Notes: generated by a model not told the origin, from the letters alone. A DNA stretch of 64,000 nucleotides from Paludibacteraceae bacterium (GCA_024401535.1 JAKSKX010000006.1:1-64000); one strand, 5' to 3'. Counted from the stretch's first letter, positions 25,111 to 38,800 are shown. Numbers and translations: made by a program.

Positions 25111-26175
25111 TTATGATTCTGTTTCAAAAAATAGTTTGTAGTAGAACATGCCTTTCTCTCGGTCGAAGCCTCTCTCCACCAACTCTCTGTTTCCGTGTAC
25201 GTACAGGTGGAAGTTCTTGTCAAGTTTTATGACGCTTTTGAAACCTGACTGGCTCTTTTTTACAACATCAGGGTTAATTGCGAATTCAGGCTCAAGTATG
25301 CAGTCGTGAGTCTCCTCGAACCTTGCCTTGTGTTCGTTGAACGCTTCGCAAAGGTCCTCGTTGTTGCCAAGTACGTCCTCCTTGAATCGGTCCTCGTTGA
25401 ACATCTTGTTCTCTTTGAAGTATGCTATCTGTCGGTTAAGCATGTCGCTCTGGTCTGGCTTCTCGATGTCCGGATTTTCCTCGCTAGGGTGGAATACGTC
25501 CTGCACAAAACTCTTGCATAGGTTCAAGTACTCCTTTGTCTGGAAATTGTTGTCGTTTCGGACTTCTAGCCCAAGGAAGTTGTTCTTCCAGAAGTTCTGT
25601 TCACTCTTTCCCGAAGTCTTGTCGAGCAGTGCGACTACATAGCCGTTCTCTGACTCAATGTCAAAGATAACGCAACCCTTGTCAAGCTTCTTGAGGTCGA
25701 AGCCTTCATCATAGCCCACGTTGATGTCCTCGTTTTCACTATATACTTTAAGGAAAGTGTCCTTGTGTTCGCTCTTGAAGATTCCTAGCGCACGTACATC
25801 TGTGTCGAATATCTTCACATCTTTGAACAGTGTGACGTAAAGTTCGCCGCTCTTTATGCTAGGGTGTGTGCTGTTGTTGTATAGATGGTCTGCTATCAGT
25901 CTTGAGTTTTCATAGAAAAGGTTAGTGTCCTCGAAAATGCTTTTTGTAAACTCATACACACGGTTGTCCGATAGGGTAGCGGTTCCAACAAAGTTGTATA
26001 GGCATGGCTGACCGAATGAAGCAAAGAAATACTGCTTTAAAAGGTCCGGCATTTCGCTGTCATTGCCAAATCTAACAACATTCTTTGAGTAGCTGTTGTC
26101 CTCTCCCTCGTTCCAGTTACCTATGTGGTGAATTACAAGGTTTTCAAGACTTGCGTTTATAATATCGAATAGCAT
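25111..26175 (-). CDS. NdpA-type nucleoid-associated protein
   Basis: A 354-residue protein of the 37-kDa nucleoid-associated (NdpA/YejK, PF04245) family. Visible features are LENLVIHHIGN at the N-terminus, the aromatic mid-section (PCLYNFVGTATL, ALGIFKSEHKDTFLKV, VALLDKTSGKSEQNFWKNNFLG) and a C-terminal FKSVIKLDKNFHLYVHG. The family binds the chromosome, but its exact role in Bacteroidetes is unknown. The frame stays open to a TTG at 26217, but that TTG is the last three bases of the -7 promoter box. ATG 26175 is preceded by AAGGA and is chosen instead. First gene of the eight-gene operon running to folP. Confidence 0.88.
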   Translation of the reverse strand: MLFDIINASLENLVIHHIGNWNEGEDNSYSKNVVRFGNDSEMPDLLKQYFFASFGQPCLYNFVGTATLSDNRVYEFTKSIFEDTNLFYENSRLIADHLYNNSTHPSIKSGELYVTLFKDVKIFDTDVRALGIFKSEHKDTFLKVYSENEDINVGYDEGFDLKKLDKGCVIFDIESENGYVVALLDKTSGKSEQNFWKNNFLGLEVRNDNNFQTKEYLNLCKSFVQDVFHPSEENPDIEKPDQSDMLNRQIAYFKENKMFNEDRFKEDVLGNNEDLCEAFNEHKARFEETHDCILEPEFAINPDVVKKSQSGFKSVIKLDKNFHLYVHGNRELVERGFDREKGMFYYKLFFETES

Positions 26176-26214
26176 ATCCTTATGGTTTGTAGATACAATT
26201 ATCTTAATTTCGGA

Positions 26215-26246
26215 CAAAGGTAGTCATAATAGGTGTGGTGGCAAAA
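26215..26246 (-). promoter_or_regulatory. Promoter of the ndpA-to-folP operon
   Basis: On the - strand TTTTGC (26241-26246), an 18-bp spacer and TACCTTTG (26215-26222) form a complete Bacteroidetes promoter. The -7 box overlaps the TTG that opens the longest possible ndpA frame, showing that the shorter ATG start is right. Confidence 0.8.
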
Positions 26247-26882
26247 TTATTTTATGTAAAGAAATCAACAATCGCAATCAAATCTTTCTTGAGTTGCCTT
26301 TGTCATTTGTGCAATCGTCTTTGACTATGATTTATATAGTGCTTGAATGTTGTTTTTTCCTTTCTAGTTTACAGTTGGGTATTACTATTTTCCCGTTGCT
26401 TCATACTTGTCTTTTCAAGAAATCAAATGTTTTTTGCGGCGTCTCTTTAAGACAGACTGGCAATCGGATTTTCTTTTTTCCTTTTTAGGTTTCATTATTA
26501 TGATTCTGAAAATGTTATTTGTGTTCAGCTTCGTAATCTTTCTGGTATTAAATTTCTGCAAATGTTCGGATTTTTTGGATGAAAAATTTGATGAATAGTT
26601 CACATCATATATTTTCAGTCTTCATATTTTTATGTTTGTCAGCATAAAAATAGTTGTTTTTTGTCTTAAAAAATTGGCAAATTGTGTAGGTAGATATAAA
26701 AAGATTTTTTATTTTTGCACTCGTGTATAGGTGTATTATGCCCTTATTGCACGTGCTTTTAATATGAATTTGAATATAATAATTAGGTCAAACGATTTGA
26801 TTATCTGATATTTGTGTGGACTATTTCGGGGGACTGATATTGGGTATTTTATCGCTTTAGGACTAGGTGTAAATAGAAAAAA
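26247..26882. other. Divergent spacer and leader of the giant adhesin gene
   Basis: This AT-rich region separates the - strand operon from the giant gene. Short open frames exist (for example 26407-26598) but have low-complexity hydrophobic content and no start signals, so no gene is called. The adhesin -7 box is at 26710-26717, leaving a leader of about 160 nt before ATG 26883. I found no riboswitch or clear hairpin in the leader. Confidence 0.6.
26710..26717 (+). promoter_or_regulatory. -7 element for the giant adhesin operon
   Basis: TATTTTTG is a perfect TAnnTTTG match followed by CAC. The nearest upstream TTG ends 25 bp away (26682-26684), longer than the usual spacer, so the -33 part is weak. 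Confidence 0.6.
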
Positions 26883-29800
26883 ATGAATATAAAAAATAAA
26901 CTAATTGTTATCATGAACGAATTTTTACGAAAATTCTTGGATTGGATAACTATGCTTTTGCGTTGGCTATATGCTGCGCCTGGGGCAGTTGTCCAATGGC
27001 TGCATGATACCGGTACGGAAGATTCCGTTGGTATGGATGCAAGTCATGAGAGTGGAGGAGGCATTGCCTCCGGGTTGGTGAAGGGCCGGAGGCTCTTTGC
27101 CGAGTGTGTCACATCTGTCCGACAGAGGCTGAAATATGCTGCTGTTGGCTTGCTGCTGTTTGGTGCGGCGGGAACTGCTAGTGCGCAGACAGAGAACAAC
27201 CTTGATTTCCATAATAATTTGGAAGGTTGGCACATCTATATGGGTGCTGTCGAGTTCAAGGGTAAAACTGCTGCTAGTGATGCTCAAGGATGTGATACAT
27301 ACAATAAAGATCAGCTAGGTACCTCTACAACAAAGACTGGTGCTACAAAATCTTTCTATTTTCCTACAAATTTAAACAATAATTACTATTACTATCAATT
27401 AGGAACATCTACTATGACATTTAGCGATAAGGCTAGATGTAATTTACATTCTGCTCCTGGTGGTGTTACTTACAAGTCAGATACTGATAGAGATCGTGTT
27501 TATCTTTACGGAAAGATAGATAAAAATGATAACGCCACAGCAGGTTGGTGGAAATATTATGATAGTTATATAGCATGGGATAATAAGACGAGTAAATATC
27601 ACAGACCAGCTACTGTAACTTCTACCTCTTATCCTAGAGCTTATCCTCTTATGAAGGGTGATGCAAAATCATGTAGATTGGGTGCTGCTTCACATCATAA
27701 TGGATGGTCAAATGAGTTTCAAAATTCTAATAATACTGGACAGAATATTAAACACCGAGCTGCTGCAGAAAGGATGTCTTATGAGTTCGAGAAGCAGCCT
27801 GGTCAAACAACGGTTTTGATTCACTACCTTGGAGCTGCTATTTCTCCTGGTGGTTCACATTACTGTACTGGACCTAATGGTTTTGATATCTTTGGATGTT
27901 ATACTACTGCATCAAAGGCATCAAAGAGTATTGATGATGTTGATGAAGCAAAATCTGGAGAGAAGACAGTTGAAGATGGCTGGGTTCAAATTAACCAAGG
28001 TTGTGGATCAACTGCATCTTTTTCACCTTTTGATATGGTTTGTGCTTTTGATCACACTTCTTGTACTCATAGGCATAATTCGCAAACTACATGTACTTCA
28101 ACTGGTGTTCTAGACAATAATAATAATTCTGTTATTTTTTCTACTTCAACAAGTACTGGTCGTGCAACTTCCAAGAAAGGTTGGTCCACCTTGGAATTTG
28201 ATATTAGATCAATTCCAGAAGGTGCGCGTGTAGCTTTTGCATTTACAACTAATGACTGTAACTGGGGTGTAGGTGCCTCTGATGCAGGAGGACATTCCGC
28301 ATGGATGTATTTTACTGGTGAAGTGTTGGAGTCTTATTTGAATGTTAATTATTGTGGTGAGAATTTAACCGCAGAGGCTCCTGATGGCTATGCTGAATAT
28401 AGATGGTATAAGGAAGGAAGTAATAATCCAATTGTTACCACTATCTATGATGATGATGTTACTAGAGAAGGTCTTCAGTCTGATGGAAAATATCACTCTG
28501 GCAGAGCATACGAATTGCCCGCAGATTTTCGAGGAAGTTCTGTTTGGGGAAGTCAAGGTAAGATTATATGCAGAATGTACACTTCTGTCGAAAATCAAAC
28601 ATGTTATAATGAACTTGATAAACCATACGTTCAGAATGACATTTACATGAAGATTGACGCAGAGTATGCCTGTATAGACGAACCTCTTACTTTGATGATT
28701 TCTCCTAATAAGGAAAAGGGAAGTATCAATACATCAGAGAAGTTCAAGTATGTGTACATCAAGCTAAATGATGATCCTGCTGGTTTCTCTAGAAAGGATT
28801 GTAATAATGCTGGAGAACTTACTTATGTAATCCCTAAATTCGATAAAACATACAAGGTTGAATTGTATGCAGAAACGGACAATGGTTGTAGGTCAAATGT
28901 GCTTACTGAAACATTCATTCCTATGCCAAGGCCGGAAATAGCTTTGACAGCTAATCCTGTTTGTAAGTTCTCTGATGTTAAGGGTCTAATTACTATCAAT
29001 AATCATTCTGATGCATCTTTGTATAAAGATAATTCAAACGGTTATTTCTATAGCCATGGTTATGGTAGTGTTGTGAATTACACAATGAGCGTTAATGCTC
29101 TAGGTTTTGGTCAGACCTCAGATGTAAATTCAAATGTTAAGACTAGTTTTGAAGAAGGAGAGTTTAATGCTAATCGTCAGAACCAGTTTAATCTTGGTAT
29201 TTCCTATGACTATGATAACTCTAATCCTGACATAAATGTTACTGTTACAAGTACTAGAGGATGTGTTACTAAAAAGTCTGTACCTTTCGCATTTGATGCT
29301 ACACCAAAGCTTTCTGTGTTTGGTATGTTGGAAAGATATTCTACTCCGGGAGACAAGAATATCTCGCTAACATTATGTCCTAATGAGCAAATTTCGGGTG
29401 AGTTCTATTCTAATGAGCCTGGATGGTTTGTAGTTCAAAGAAAGAAAACAAACGATACAGACAAGAAAACGTGGATAATTCCTACTAAGTCAACATTTAC
29501 AACTTCTAGTTCAGGTGAAAAACGTTATTTCCCTAACTTTGCAAGTTCCAATGTTCCTGTAACTATGCTAGAGGATGGCTTTGCGATGATTGGAGACAAT
29601 GATTATATGTACGAGATTCGTGTATATAGTCAAGACCCTGCCATTGTTGATGTAGAAAACCAGTGTAGTGACTATTACTATATATATATAGGTCAACATC
29701 CTTCTAAGATTACAGTCACAACAGGTCCTGAGGTTTGTCCTGGTTCAAGTACTTGGTTGGAAATAAACAATGTGAAGGCTGGTACTCAAAAGCCATTGTT

Positions 29801-32800
29801 CCACCAGATTACTCCAGCAACATTAACTACACCGCTTGTTGATAATATTCTAGGTAATTATGATGTAACTGCAGTGAGTGGTTTCGACAATCGTTATACT
29901 ATTCCTGCAGTTAAGAGCCCTTCATATTATGAGGTAGAGGCTACGAATGAATTTGGATGCAAGGAGCGTGTGCCTGTTTCAAACTGGGGTTCACTTCCTG
30001 TTCCAGTTCTTTCGTATTCTGCTGTATTTGAAGGTACATCGACAAACGTAAATTATGTTTTTGTTCCAAATGCTGATGGTTCGCACACAGTTACGTTAGA
30101 TCCTCAGTGTGCTGGCAAAACTATTACTGTAAATATCAAGAATGACGGTAATTCTTTAGTTGCATTCGAAGTTTTTGATAATGGTAATCTTTACAAGTCA
30201 GGAGATGCTCAGTCTGGTAACTCTTTCAGCTTTGACTATACAATTCCTGAAACTACTTCGGAAGGATCGAGAACTTTCGATGTAAAGGTTTCTTCTACAG
30301 AAAGTGGAAAGGCTCTATGTGGATTTACTGATAAAGTAATTTTCAAGAGTTTGCCGACTACAACAATTAATTTTGTTGCAACTCCAAACACAGGCTTGAC
30401 TACTAATACAGTAGGTTTCCCTGAAAGTGAGGTCTCTTTGAACAAGTATTGTTCTGAACAAGAGTATTACATATATGCTCAGGCAAAGTATAATGTAAAG
30501 AATTCGGTTACTTTGGTTGATGAGCCTGTTCTTATTGCTGCGGACAAGATTTCGATGACTATCAACGGAGTTTCGGATAATGTTCACTCAACTACCCACA
30601 AGCAGGTTTATGAAAAGGCCAACAATTGGGATTCAAATGAAAGTCTATACTACATTAAGTATAACTTCAGGATTACTCCTTCTTCTTCAGATAAATTCTG
30701 TCCTGCTACTCGCGAAGAGAAAGTTTATATCTTGGAGAAACCTAAGGCTTCTTTCGCAAAACCTCTTTATGAGGCTTGTACAGGAAAAGATGTAGATGTA
30801 GTTCTAAACACTACAAGTACATTGCGTAATCTTGACTTCTCAATTGTTAAGGTTGACGGTAGTGATGTAGAAACTAAGGTTAATGATGTTAATACTGACA
30901 TTGTTCCTTCGTCTTCTTCTATTACTCAGAATGTCTCTATTCCAGATTTGTCTGACAATAGTTATAAATACTATGTAAAGGCAGAGTTTACAAATAATGG
31001 AGGATGTGCAAGTTCAGCTCTTACACAGTTAGGTGAGTTTGACACTCCTACATTTACTATCGTGCCTAAATTCGCAGAAGGTATTTATAAGGACAATGAG
31101 ATACCTACATTTGTTTCTGGTGCATCTAAATATTATATAGTATGTCCAGGTACAAAGTACTATCTTGATATTGAGAATACTTCTGCCGCTGGTGTTTCTT
31201 TAACTAATATTGAAGTTACTGACGGTACTGTAACAAATAGTACTAATGACATCGCGTCTGGCGGTCATGTTAAGAGTTCTGTTTATACTTCAGGTTCAAG
31301 CGAGAACGATCAGATAAATATTGAGGTTTCAGCTAAGTCTAATAAGGGTTGTCTTGCTGAGTCTCAGTCTGCAGTTATTCGCAGCGCATCTAAGCCAATG
31401 ATTACTTTGGCAGTAGAACCAGATCCTCAGTGTAAGACTGATGTAACGCCTACAGTTAACGCTTCTGTTGCTGTAACTCAGGATAACAAGTCTTACGCTG
31501 CTACTTATTCGGATTTGAATAGTGCGGTTAGCTTCGCTCCTAAAATCGAGTTGAACTCGCTAGCAAAGCCAATGCCTACTCCAACTTCAAATAACATTTA
31601 TGTTTTCAATAACGAGAGCATGAATGTTGGAACAAATCAAAGTATTACAGAGGAGAACAAGTTCTCTGCTAAGTATATTGATGCTTTGGGTTGTGAGAGT
31701 GACGTTGTATTTACAACTGCGACTGCTATAGGTACTCCTAACCACACAGTTTCTGTTGATAAGAACGTAGTTTGTGAGGGTGAGTCTAACAGTATTTATG
31801 TAACTGCATTCGGCGAATATGACTTTACACTTTATCGTGTTCTTGAGGGTTCCGAGACTTCTACTTCAGCCATTGACTATAATGGTGAGAAGCTTGTAGT
31901 ATTCAATGGAGCTACAAGAAAAGAGACTGCTTACTCAACTACAACAAAGCAGGCTGCATGTGAATTCGCTGATATCACATTCGCTTCAAATGGAAAGAAG
32001 AAGTTCTATGTTATGGCTTCTACTAAGGGTTCTTTGAAGTGTGATGTTTACAAGGAAGTTTCTTACGATGTAATTCCTGCTCCTACAGTTGATATCAAGG
32101 TTGTACGTGAGGATGGAGTTACAACTCTTGCTTCGGGAGAGTCGGTTTGTCCTGGTGAGAAATTGAAATTGTTTGTAAAGAATACTACTAATTACTCAGA
32201 TGGTACAGGTTTCATTACAACTTATACTATTGATGGTAATAAGTCAACAAATTCTGTTGATGACAACGAAAGTGTGAATGGTGTCACTATCATAGCACCT
32301 AATGCTGCAGGTAGTGTTACAATTCCAGTTGTTGCTACAAGAGAGAATACTTCTTGTTCATCTTCTGAATCATTCATGTTCCGTGTCGCTTCAACTCCTA
32401 GTCTAGAGATTAAATCTACTGCTTACTCGGAGAAGGAGGGCAAGACTATTATTTGTAAGGAAGATGACTCGAAAAGCACTTCAGCCCGTTGGGATGCTAC
32501 AGAAAGAGGTGCTACTTTGAGTGTTCCTTTCATGACTGGTTATACATACACATGGAGTACAAGTGATGTTAACGCTGTACTTGAGCCTTCTGCTACAAAT
32601 CCTAATGAGGCAAAGGTATATGCGTCAACTGGTACATGGTATGATGAGTACGAGGCTATAGTAACTTTGACTGTAAAGTCTAATGTCGGATGTTCGGTAT
32701 CTCTTGATCATAATGTTGTGACTCGCGACATTGTTAAGTTCAATTTCGAAGCGGTACCAAGTGAGGGTTGTGTAGGTGACAACATGATTAAGAGAATCAC

Positions 32801-35800
32801 TTTGCTGTCATCTCGTTCAGATAGCAAGTATTCTGCTGATAATAACGTCAATACTTCTTCTGTTCGTCCTCATGTTATCGGTGACAACACGATGATTGCT
32901 GAGGCTAGTTGGGATTCCTATTCTGCAAGAATTTACGAAACTTTCACTTCTGGTAAAGTTTGTAGAAAAGGAAATCCAAATATCAATGTTTATGTATATC
33001 CAGCTCCTACACTAGAGGTTTCAATGCTTGATATAGAGGGTCGCAGTGTAGATGCTGTTTGTCCTAATAACGAGTATTACCTAAATGTTAAGGTTGCTGA
33101 TTCTGATTTTACTACTAAGAAGTCTGGTTTCAAGAGAACATTGAAAGAGACTCAGTTCTTCAATATTACAATCGGAGGAGAGACTAAGCAGACTCAAGGC
33201 AAGAATGCTGTTAAGTTCGGACCATTCAAATCAACATCTGCAGTTAACCATGAGGTAACAGGTGCGTTGGTTCTAAATGGTGGAGCTAATCAGGGTTGTG
33301 CTTCTACTGTATATAAGGTTGCTAATGTTTATCAGATTCCAACTGTTAGATTGCAGGTTGCTGAGAACGCTACTGCTGATGGATACGGTAAGGGCGCTTA
33401 CTTATGTGTCGGTGATGGTCCAGAGGGTGAGACAAACGGTAAAGCTGTAATCAAGACTAGCTATACTTTTGATACGCAGATTAATGCTGCTAATAATATC
33501 AAGAGCATTATTTTCAACAACTTTACTCCAGTTTCTGCAGAAGCTTCTGCTTTGGATAATTTCACTGTCGAAGTTCAAGCTCGTGAGCAGAAGATTTCTG
33601 CTACTGTTATTGATAATAACGGATGTCAGTCGGAGGTGTCAAACGAGGTTTCAATTCTACCTTGTTTGCGTCCAGTTCCAAGTTTGTCTGATTTGAAGGC
33701 TTCTTGTGGAGATGCGGAAACAGAGATTCGTCTTAAGGATAATAATTCTGACAGACAGACTGTTGTTGATATGATGAACAACGCTGCTGTTTCTTATACT
33801 GTTTCTTATGAGAACATTTACGGTTCAAAGACAACCGTGTCTCGTTCAGGTGAGGATGTTAAGCAGGGTGATACATACAATCCTTACTTCCTATTGAAGT
33901 TGTCTAATGTTAAGGACCTTCCTGCAGGAACTCCTGAGTTTACTGCTGATGCCGTTAACAGATGTGCATCAGAGAATGGATTCTTTATTCCTGCAAATGG
34001 ATGTCGCGCTAAGGATAAGGCAACATACGAGTTCACTTCTTCTGTAGCTCCTGATATTGAGATATCTTTTGCCGATTATAACGGAGATCCTATTACTACT
34101 GTATGTCCTAACACATTCTTCAGAGTTATGTTGACTGATAAGAATGCTGTTGCTGGAAACGTATATAATAGTAACGAGGAGAAAGACGTAACATGTAAGG
34201 TGTCTTGGAATATTTCAGGTGTTGGACATGACGCTACTCTAGGTATCAATTCTATTGGAGGTCAGGTTACTAATTCATTTGATGTTCCTAATGGTTCGCC
34301 ATACAGCTCTTCTGCAAGTGAGATAGAGTTTAGTGTAGTGGCTGAAAATGCTTTAGGTTGTAGTAAGTTCTTCACAAAGAAACTTACAATTACTCCTACT
34401 CCTGTACTTGCAATTACTGGTGAGGGTACAAGATATGATGAGTCAACCAAGACAGTTTACATCTGTAACGGCGTAGATGCTAAGTTGAAGGTTACTTCTT
34501 ATTCACAGATTGCCAAGTACACTTGGTATGATGCATCTAATACTCCTTTGGTAACTGGTGCTGGTGCTAATGTTGAAGGAACAATTACTGAGTCAATAAA
34601 TGCAAATACTACAACTCTTCAATCAGAGTTTAAGGGTGCCCCTATCGGTGCATATACAGTTGATGCGGTTGATGTTAACGGATGTACTTCTGATCCAATT
34701 GGTATTTCAGTTGAGAATATTCAGATGCCTTCGTTCGTGGCAGTTACAGATCCTGCTATGGTATGTGGAGCCGAGCCTTCAAATGTCAAGATTGAAAGTG
34801 TTGGAGGAAGCTATGATCCTGCAGATATTGCAAAATACAATTATTTCTTGATCAGTAAGTTTGAAGCTCCTAGTGAGGGTGAAATTGTTTCCGATGGAGT
34901 TAAGAACATCAAGGACAATATCAAGTTCCGTACAAATTCTGATGGTGAGTATTATAAGCCAATACCTAACTATGAGGAAGGTCAACCTTACGGTGTTGAG
35001 TTGAGAGATAATTACGGCTGTGTAAGCTATGCAAATATCTCTGTTACTCCTGTTGACGGACCACTTATTGAGTGGGCTTTGTATAATGCTTCTACTAGTA
35101 AGTATGTTGCAGCTCATATTTATGAGAAGGAGTCTGACCTAGTTACTGTGAAGGTAGATGCAGCTCATAATCCTGTATTGATTGAAAATCCAACTCCTCA
35201 GGATTTGATGAAATATGGTCTTCCTGTAGGAAGTAAGGCTAATTTCTTCTATGATGACAAGGATAAGGATCAGGATTATCCTCAGTGGGGTTGGTTCTGT
35301 CCTGGAAATGTTTACTATATCTATGCTCGTAATGCAAGAGGTGGTGTGTACAATAATGGTGTATTATTGCAAAATTCTTCACCTCGTGATACTTTCTTCT
35401 GCTCAGTTGGTGGTGTGACTAAGGTAAGTGGTATCACTTATTCTTCTAAGTTGACAGAAGGAAACGGCCTTTATGATTACAACAAGGGAACAGGAACAAG
35501 ATGGTGTCGTTTGGATCATGGAATGGGACCTACTAAGAATACGCATTTCCCTGCTCCTAAGGGTGCTATTACAATCTCTGTTATAGATACTTCTTATTTC
35601 CCAGATCCGTCTTCGCCTACAGGATTTAGAAAGTGTATTTCATCTGAACCTATCGTAATTGATAGGCTTAGAACAGCACCAACAATTAAGGTTAGCAATT
35701 TGAACTACATCTGTGAGGGTGATTACGTTGAAATTTCTTTTGTTGGTAAGGCACCTTCAGGAACTCGTCTTGTTCCTATTGCCGGTGATGCTTGGGATAA

Positions 35801-38800
35801 TGGTAATGTTCATTATCCAGTAGAGTACGAAGCTATAGGAAATGAGGTTTATTCTGCAGCAGAACTTGCAACTAAGTATGACCAATCTCATAACAATGAT
35901 TCCTACAGATTTACAGTTCATCAGAAGACTGCATCTGGAGAGATTGATAAATCTGAGAAGGGTACTAGGTTCTACTTGACAACAAATACTTACTTTACAG
36001 GTTATGTAAAAGACGAGTATGGTTGTGCTGTTTCTGCTAATGGTGGATGGATTTATCCTTATGACAAACCTGAGTTTAAGTCTGGACACGAAAAGGCATG
36101 TGAAGAATCTGAAATCAGGATTACAGTTCAGGATGGTAGTACAGCTTGTAACAAGTGGTCCGGCTACCATTGGGACGAGTATTTGTGGGATGGTACAAAT
36201 AGAATTGATAAGAACGGAAACATTGTTAATGAACACGGTAAGGTTGTAGATGCGTCAGGCAATATTCTATATAAGTCGAAAGTTGACGGCACTGCCATTA
36301 CTGATGTTGCTAATGCTGAGTTGGATGCAAATGGAGACCCTGTTGAGTTCCCTAAAAATCCATTAAAGGAAGGTTACCAGTCTGGTTCATTTACTGGTGA
36401 CATCAATGGAGTAGCTCATACGTTCAAATATTTTAATTCATCTAAGTTCCCTCATGATCAAACTCGTATCTATGATGTTTATTCATGGATCTCAAAGAAA
36501 AACAATGTTGACGGATCTACAGTAACATGTTATTCTGATACACTTCAGGAACTTGTTCATCCAGATGAATTGCCTGATATTGAGTGCTATTTTGCAAAGA
36601 AGTCGGATCCGTCTACAAAGGTTACCGGTTTCTGTATGAACGAGGAGGTTGTCCTTGTAACTAAGCTTAAGAATGCTTCATTCTTTGCTTCTGATGCAGA
36701 TATGAAGGAGCATACAGTTGTATTCTCAGCTAATGACAAGAACAAACATTTGAATTTCGAAAAGTCTATTGACGCTACTGCTACTACTGCAGATAATATT
36801 GATTATGCTCAATATACTTTTGTAGCTCCTGATTCTGCTGGTCAGTACATTGTTAGTGTACGTGATTTCGTAACAAACACTAACTTGAGTTGTCCACGTG
36901 AAATAGCTGTTCAGTTTACAGTATATGGCAAGCCAACTGTAGATATTGATGCTGTTGATGGTAATAAAGATCCTGATCAGCCTAATGTAGTATATCTATG
37001 TGATGGTGATAAGGTAAATCTTCGTGCTAATACTGCAAAGACAGATGTAGAGTTCCACTGGTATGATGGAAATAGAGTTGAGGACATAGTTGATGCTCCT
37101 GACTATAAGTTGAATATTGTAGAGATTACTTCTCCTACTTCTCGTCTTGCAAAGGTAAAGGATAAGGGTACAGGTTGTTGGTCTGACTATTCTAATCAGA
37201 TTGACATCAAACTTGCTCCAGTTCCTGCTTTCGAATTCTTGGGTAATCAGGCATTCGTTTGCGAAGACAAGAGTACTGTAACTCTTGAGATAAGTGCAAT
37301 GAAGGATGGCAAGTATTCATTCAGTGAGGTTAACGACCAAAAGGTTCAGATTAACAACATTGGTGAGTCAGCCAAGTCCATTACTTATACTAAGAGCTTG
37401 TCATCGTTCGATGCTAGTGGAATTAGTCCAGTTTACGTAGCAGTAATGAATACTGACGTAAATAGCATAAGTTACGGATGTAAGTCTTACGGTAGATATG
37501 ACTATGCTAAGGCTACTAGTCCTGTTCTTGATGTTAAGCAATTTGTATATAAAGATAACCAATATGTGGAGAAGGTACCTTGCGAGGGTGAGCAATTCTA
37601 CTTTGGTGTTCACGATGATGTAGCAAATTACAGTTCTGGTACTGTTAGATTGTCTCGTCAGGCTGGTTCTTCAAATGGTTATTTGGATGTTTCTCTTGCA
37701 CCTCAGAATAGAACATATAAGTTGACTACTTCTGATGGTACAACAGTTAACTCTACAATCTCTTCTACTACTAGAAATATTGCTACTGTAGAGGGTAAGA
37801 CATATTACATTACAAGCGAATCTTACGAGGCTGTAAATTCAGGATATAATGTGAATGTTGATGGTGAGGCTGTTTATTCAGATGCAACATGTGAGAGCTC
37901 TACAACTTGGTTGTCATCAACTAAGCGTCGTCCAACTCCTTCTTTGGGAGCAGACAGGGCTACTTATATTTGTGGAAAGAACAACGGTACTGTTATTGGA
38001 GACAATCAGTCAGAGGTTAAGTTGCTTGCTAATGCTACCGTAGATGCTTCTAACGGTAACTATGCAAAGAAGTATATCTTTACAAATAAGTACACTAATG
38101 TAGCAGAGACTAAGACATTAGCCGATGCTACAGCGGCAATCGGCGGTGCTGAGTTTGTTGTCAGCAACATTTTGTCTGATGTAACTTATACTGTAAAGGT
38201 TGAGGATGCAAATGGTTGTCAGAGTGAGGAAAGTGATCCAATCACTATAAGCTATGTTGCATTGCCTACATTTATTGCTACTGGAAATACATTGTGTGAG
38301 GGTAAGAGCGAGGTTAAGTTAACAATAGCTCCTACTGCTGGTACTGTAGATGAATTCAATTACGCTATGGGTGCTTATGCTGGAGCAAGTGTTGACAAGT
38401 CAAATATCTCTGCCGGTGTATGGCCAACAAATGAAACTAACAAGGATGAGCTTACATGGGTTAATTCATCATTCCTAACTGCTGATCAGATTGGATCTGC
38501 TTCTGCTCTTACTTATCAGTTTGCAGGTTTGGTTGCAGGTAAAAATGACAAGATAGCCGCTTGTGCTCAGCTTAAGACTCCTTCTATCGGTCAGTTCGCT
38601 GGCTGTAAGGGTGAGATTAAGTGTGTTGATGTAAATGTAAACAACAAGCCAGAGATTAAGGCTGTTGTTAAGCAGAACAACAGAGATGTTACAAATTCAG
38701 CTGTATGTCCTAATACTGACTATATAATCGAAGTATCGAACGTCGCTGACTTTGGAACTTGTTCTCAGGAGACAATCTATTTGTTGAATCTTGATGGAAC

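Noticed and set aside
26407-26598. 63-codon hydrophobic frame in the adhesin upstream region
   Set aside because: AT-rich, Phe/Leu-biased translation expected by chance from T-runs; no conserved motif or promoter of its own.
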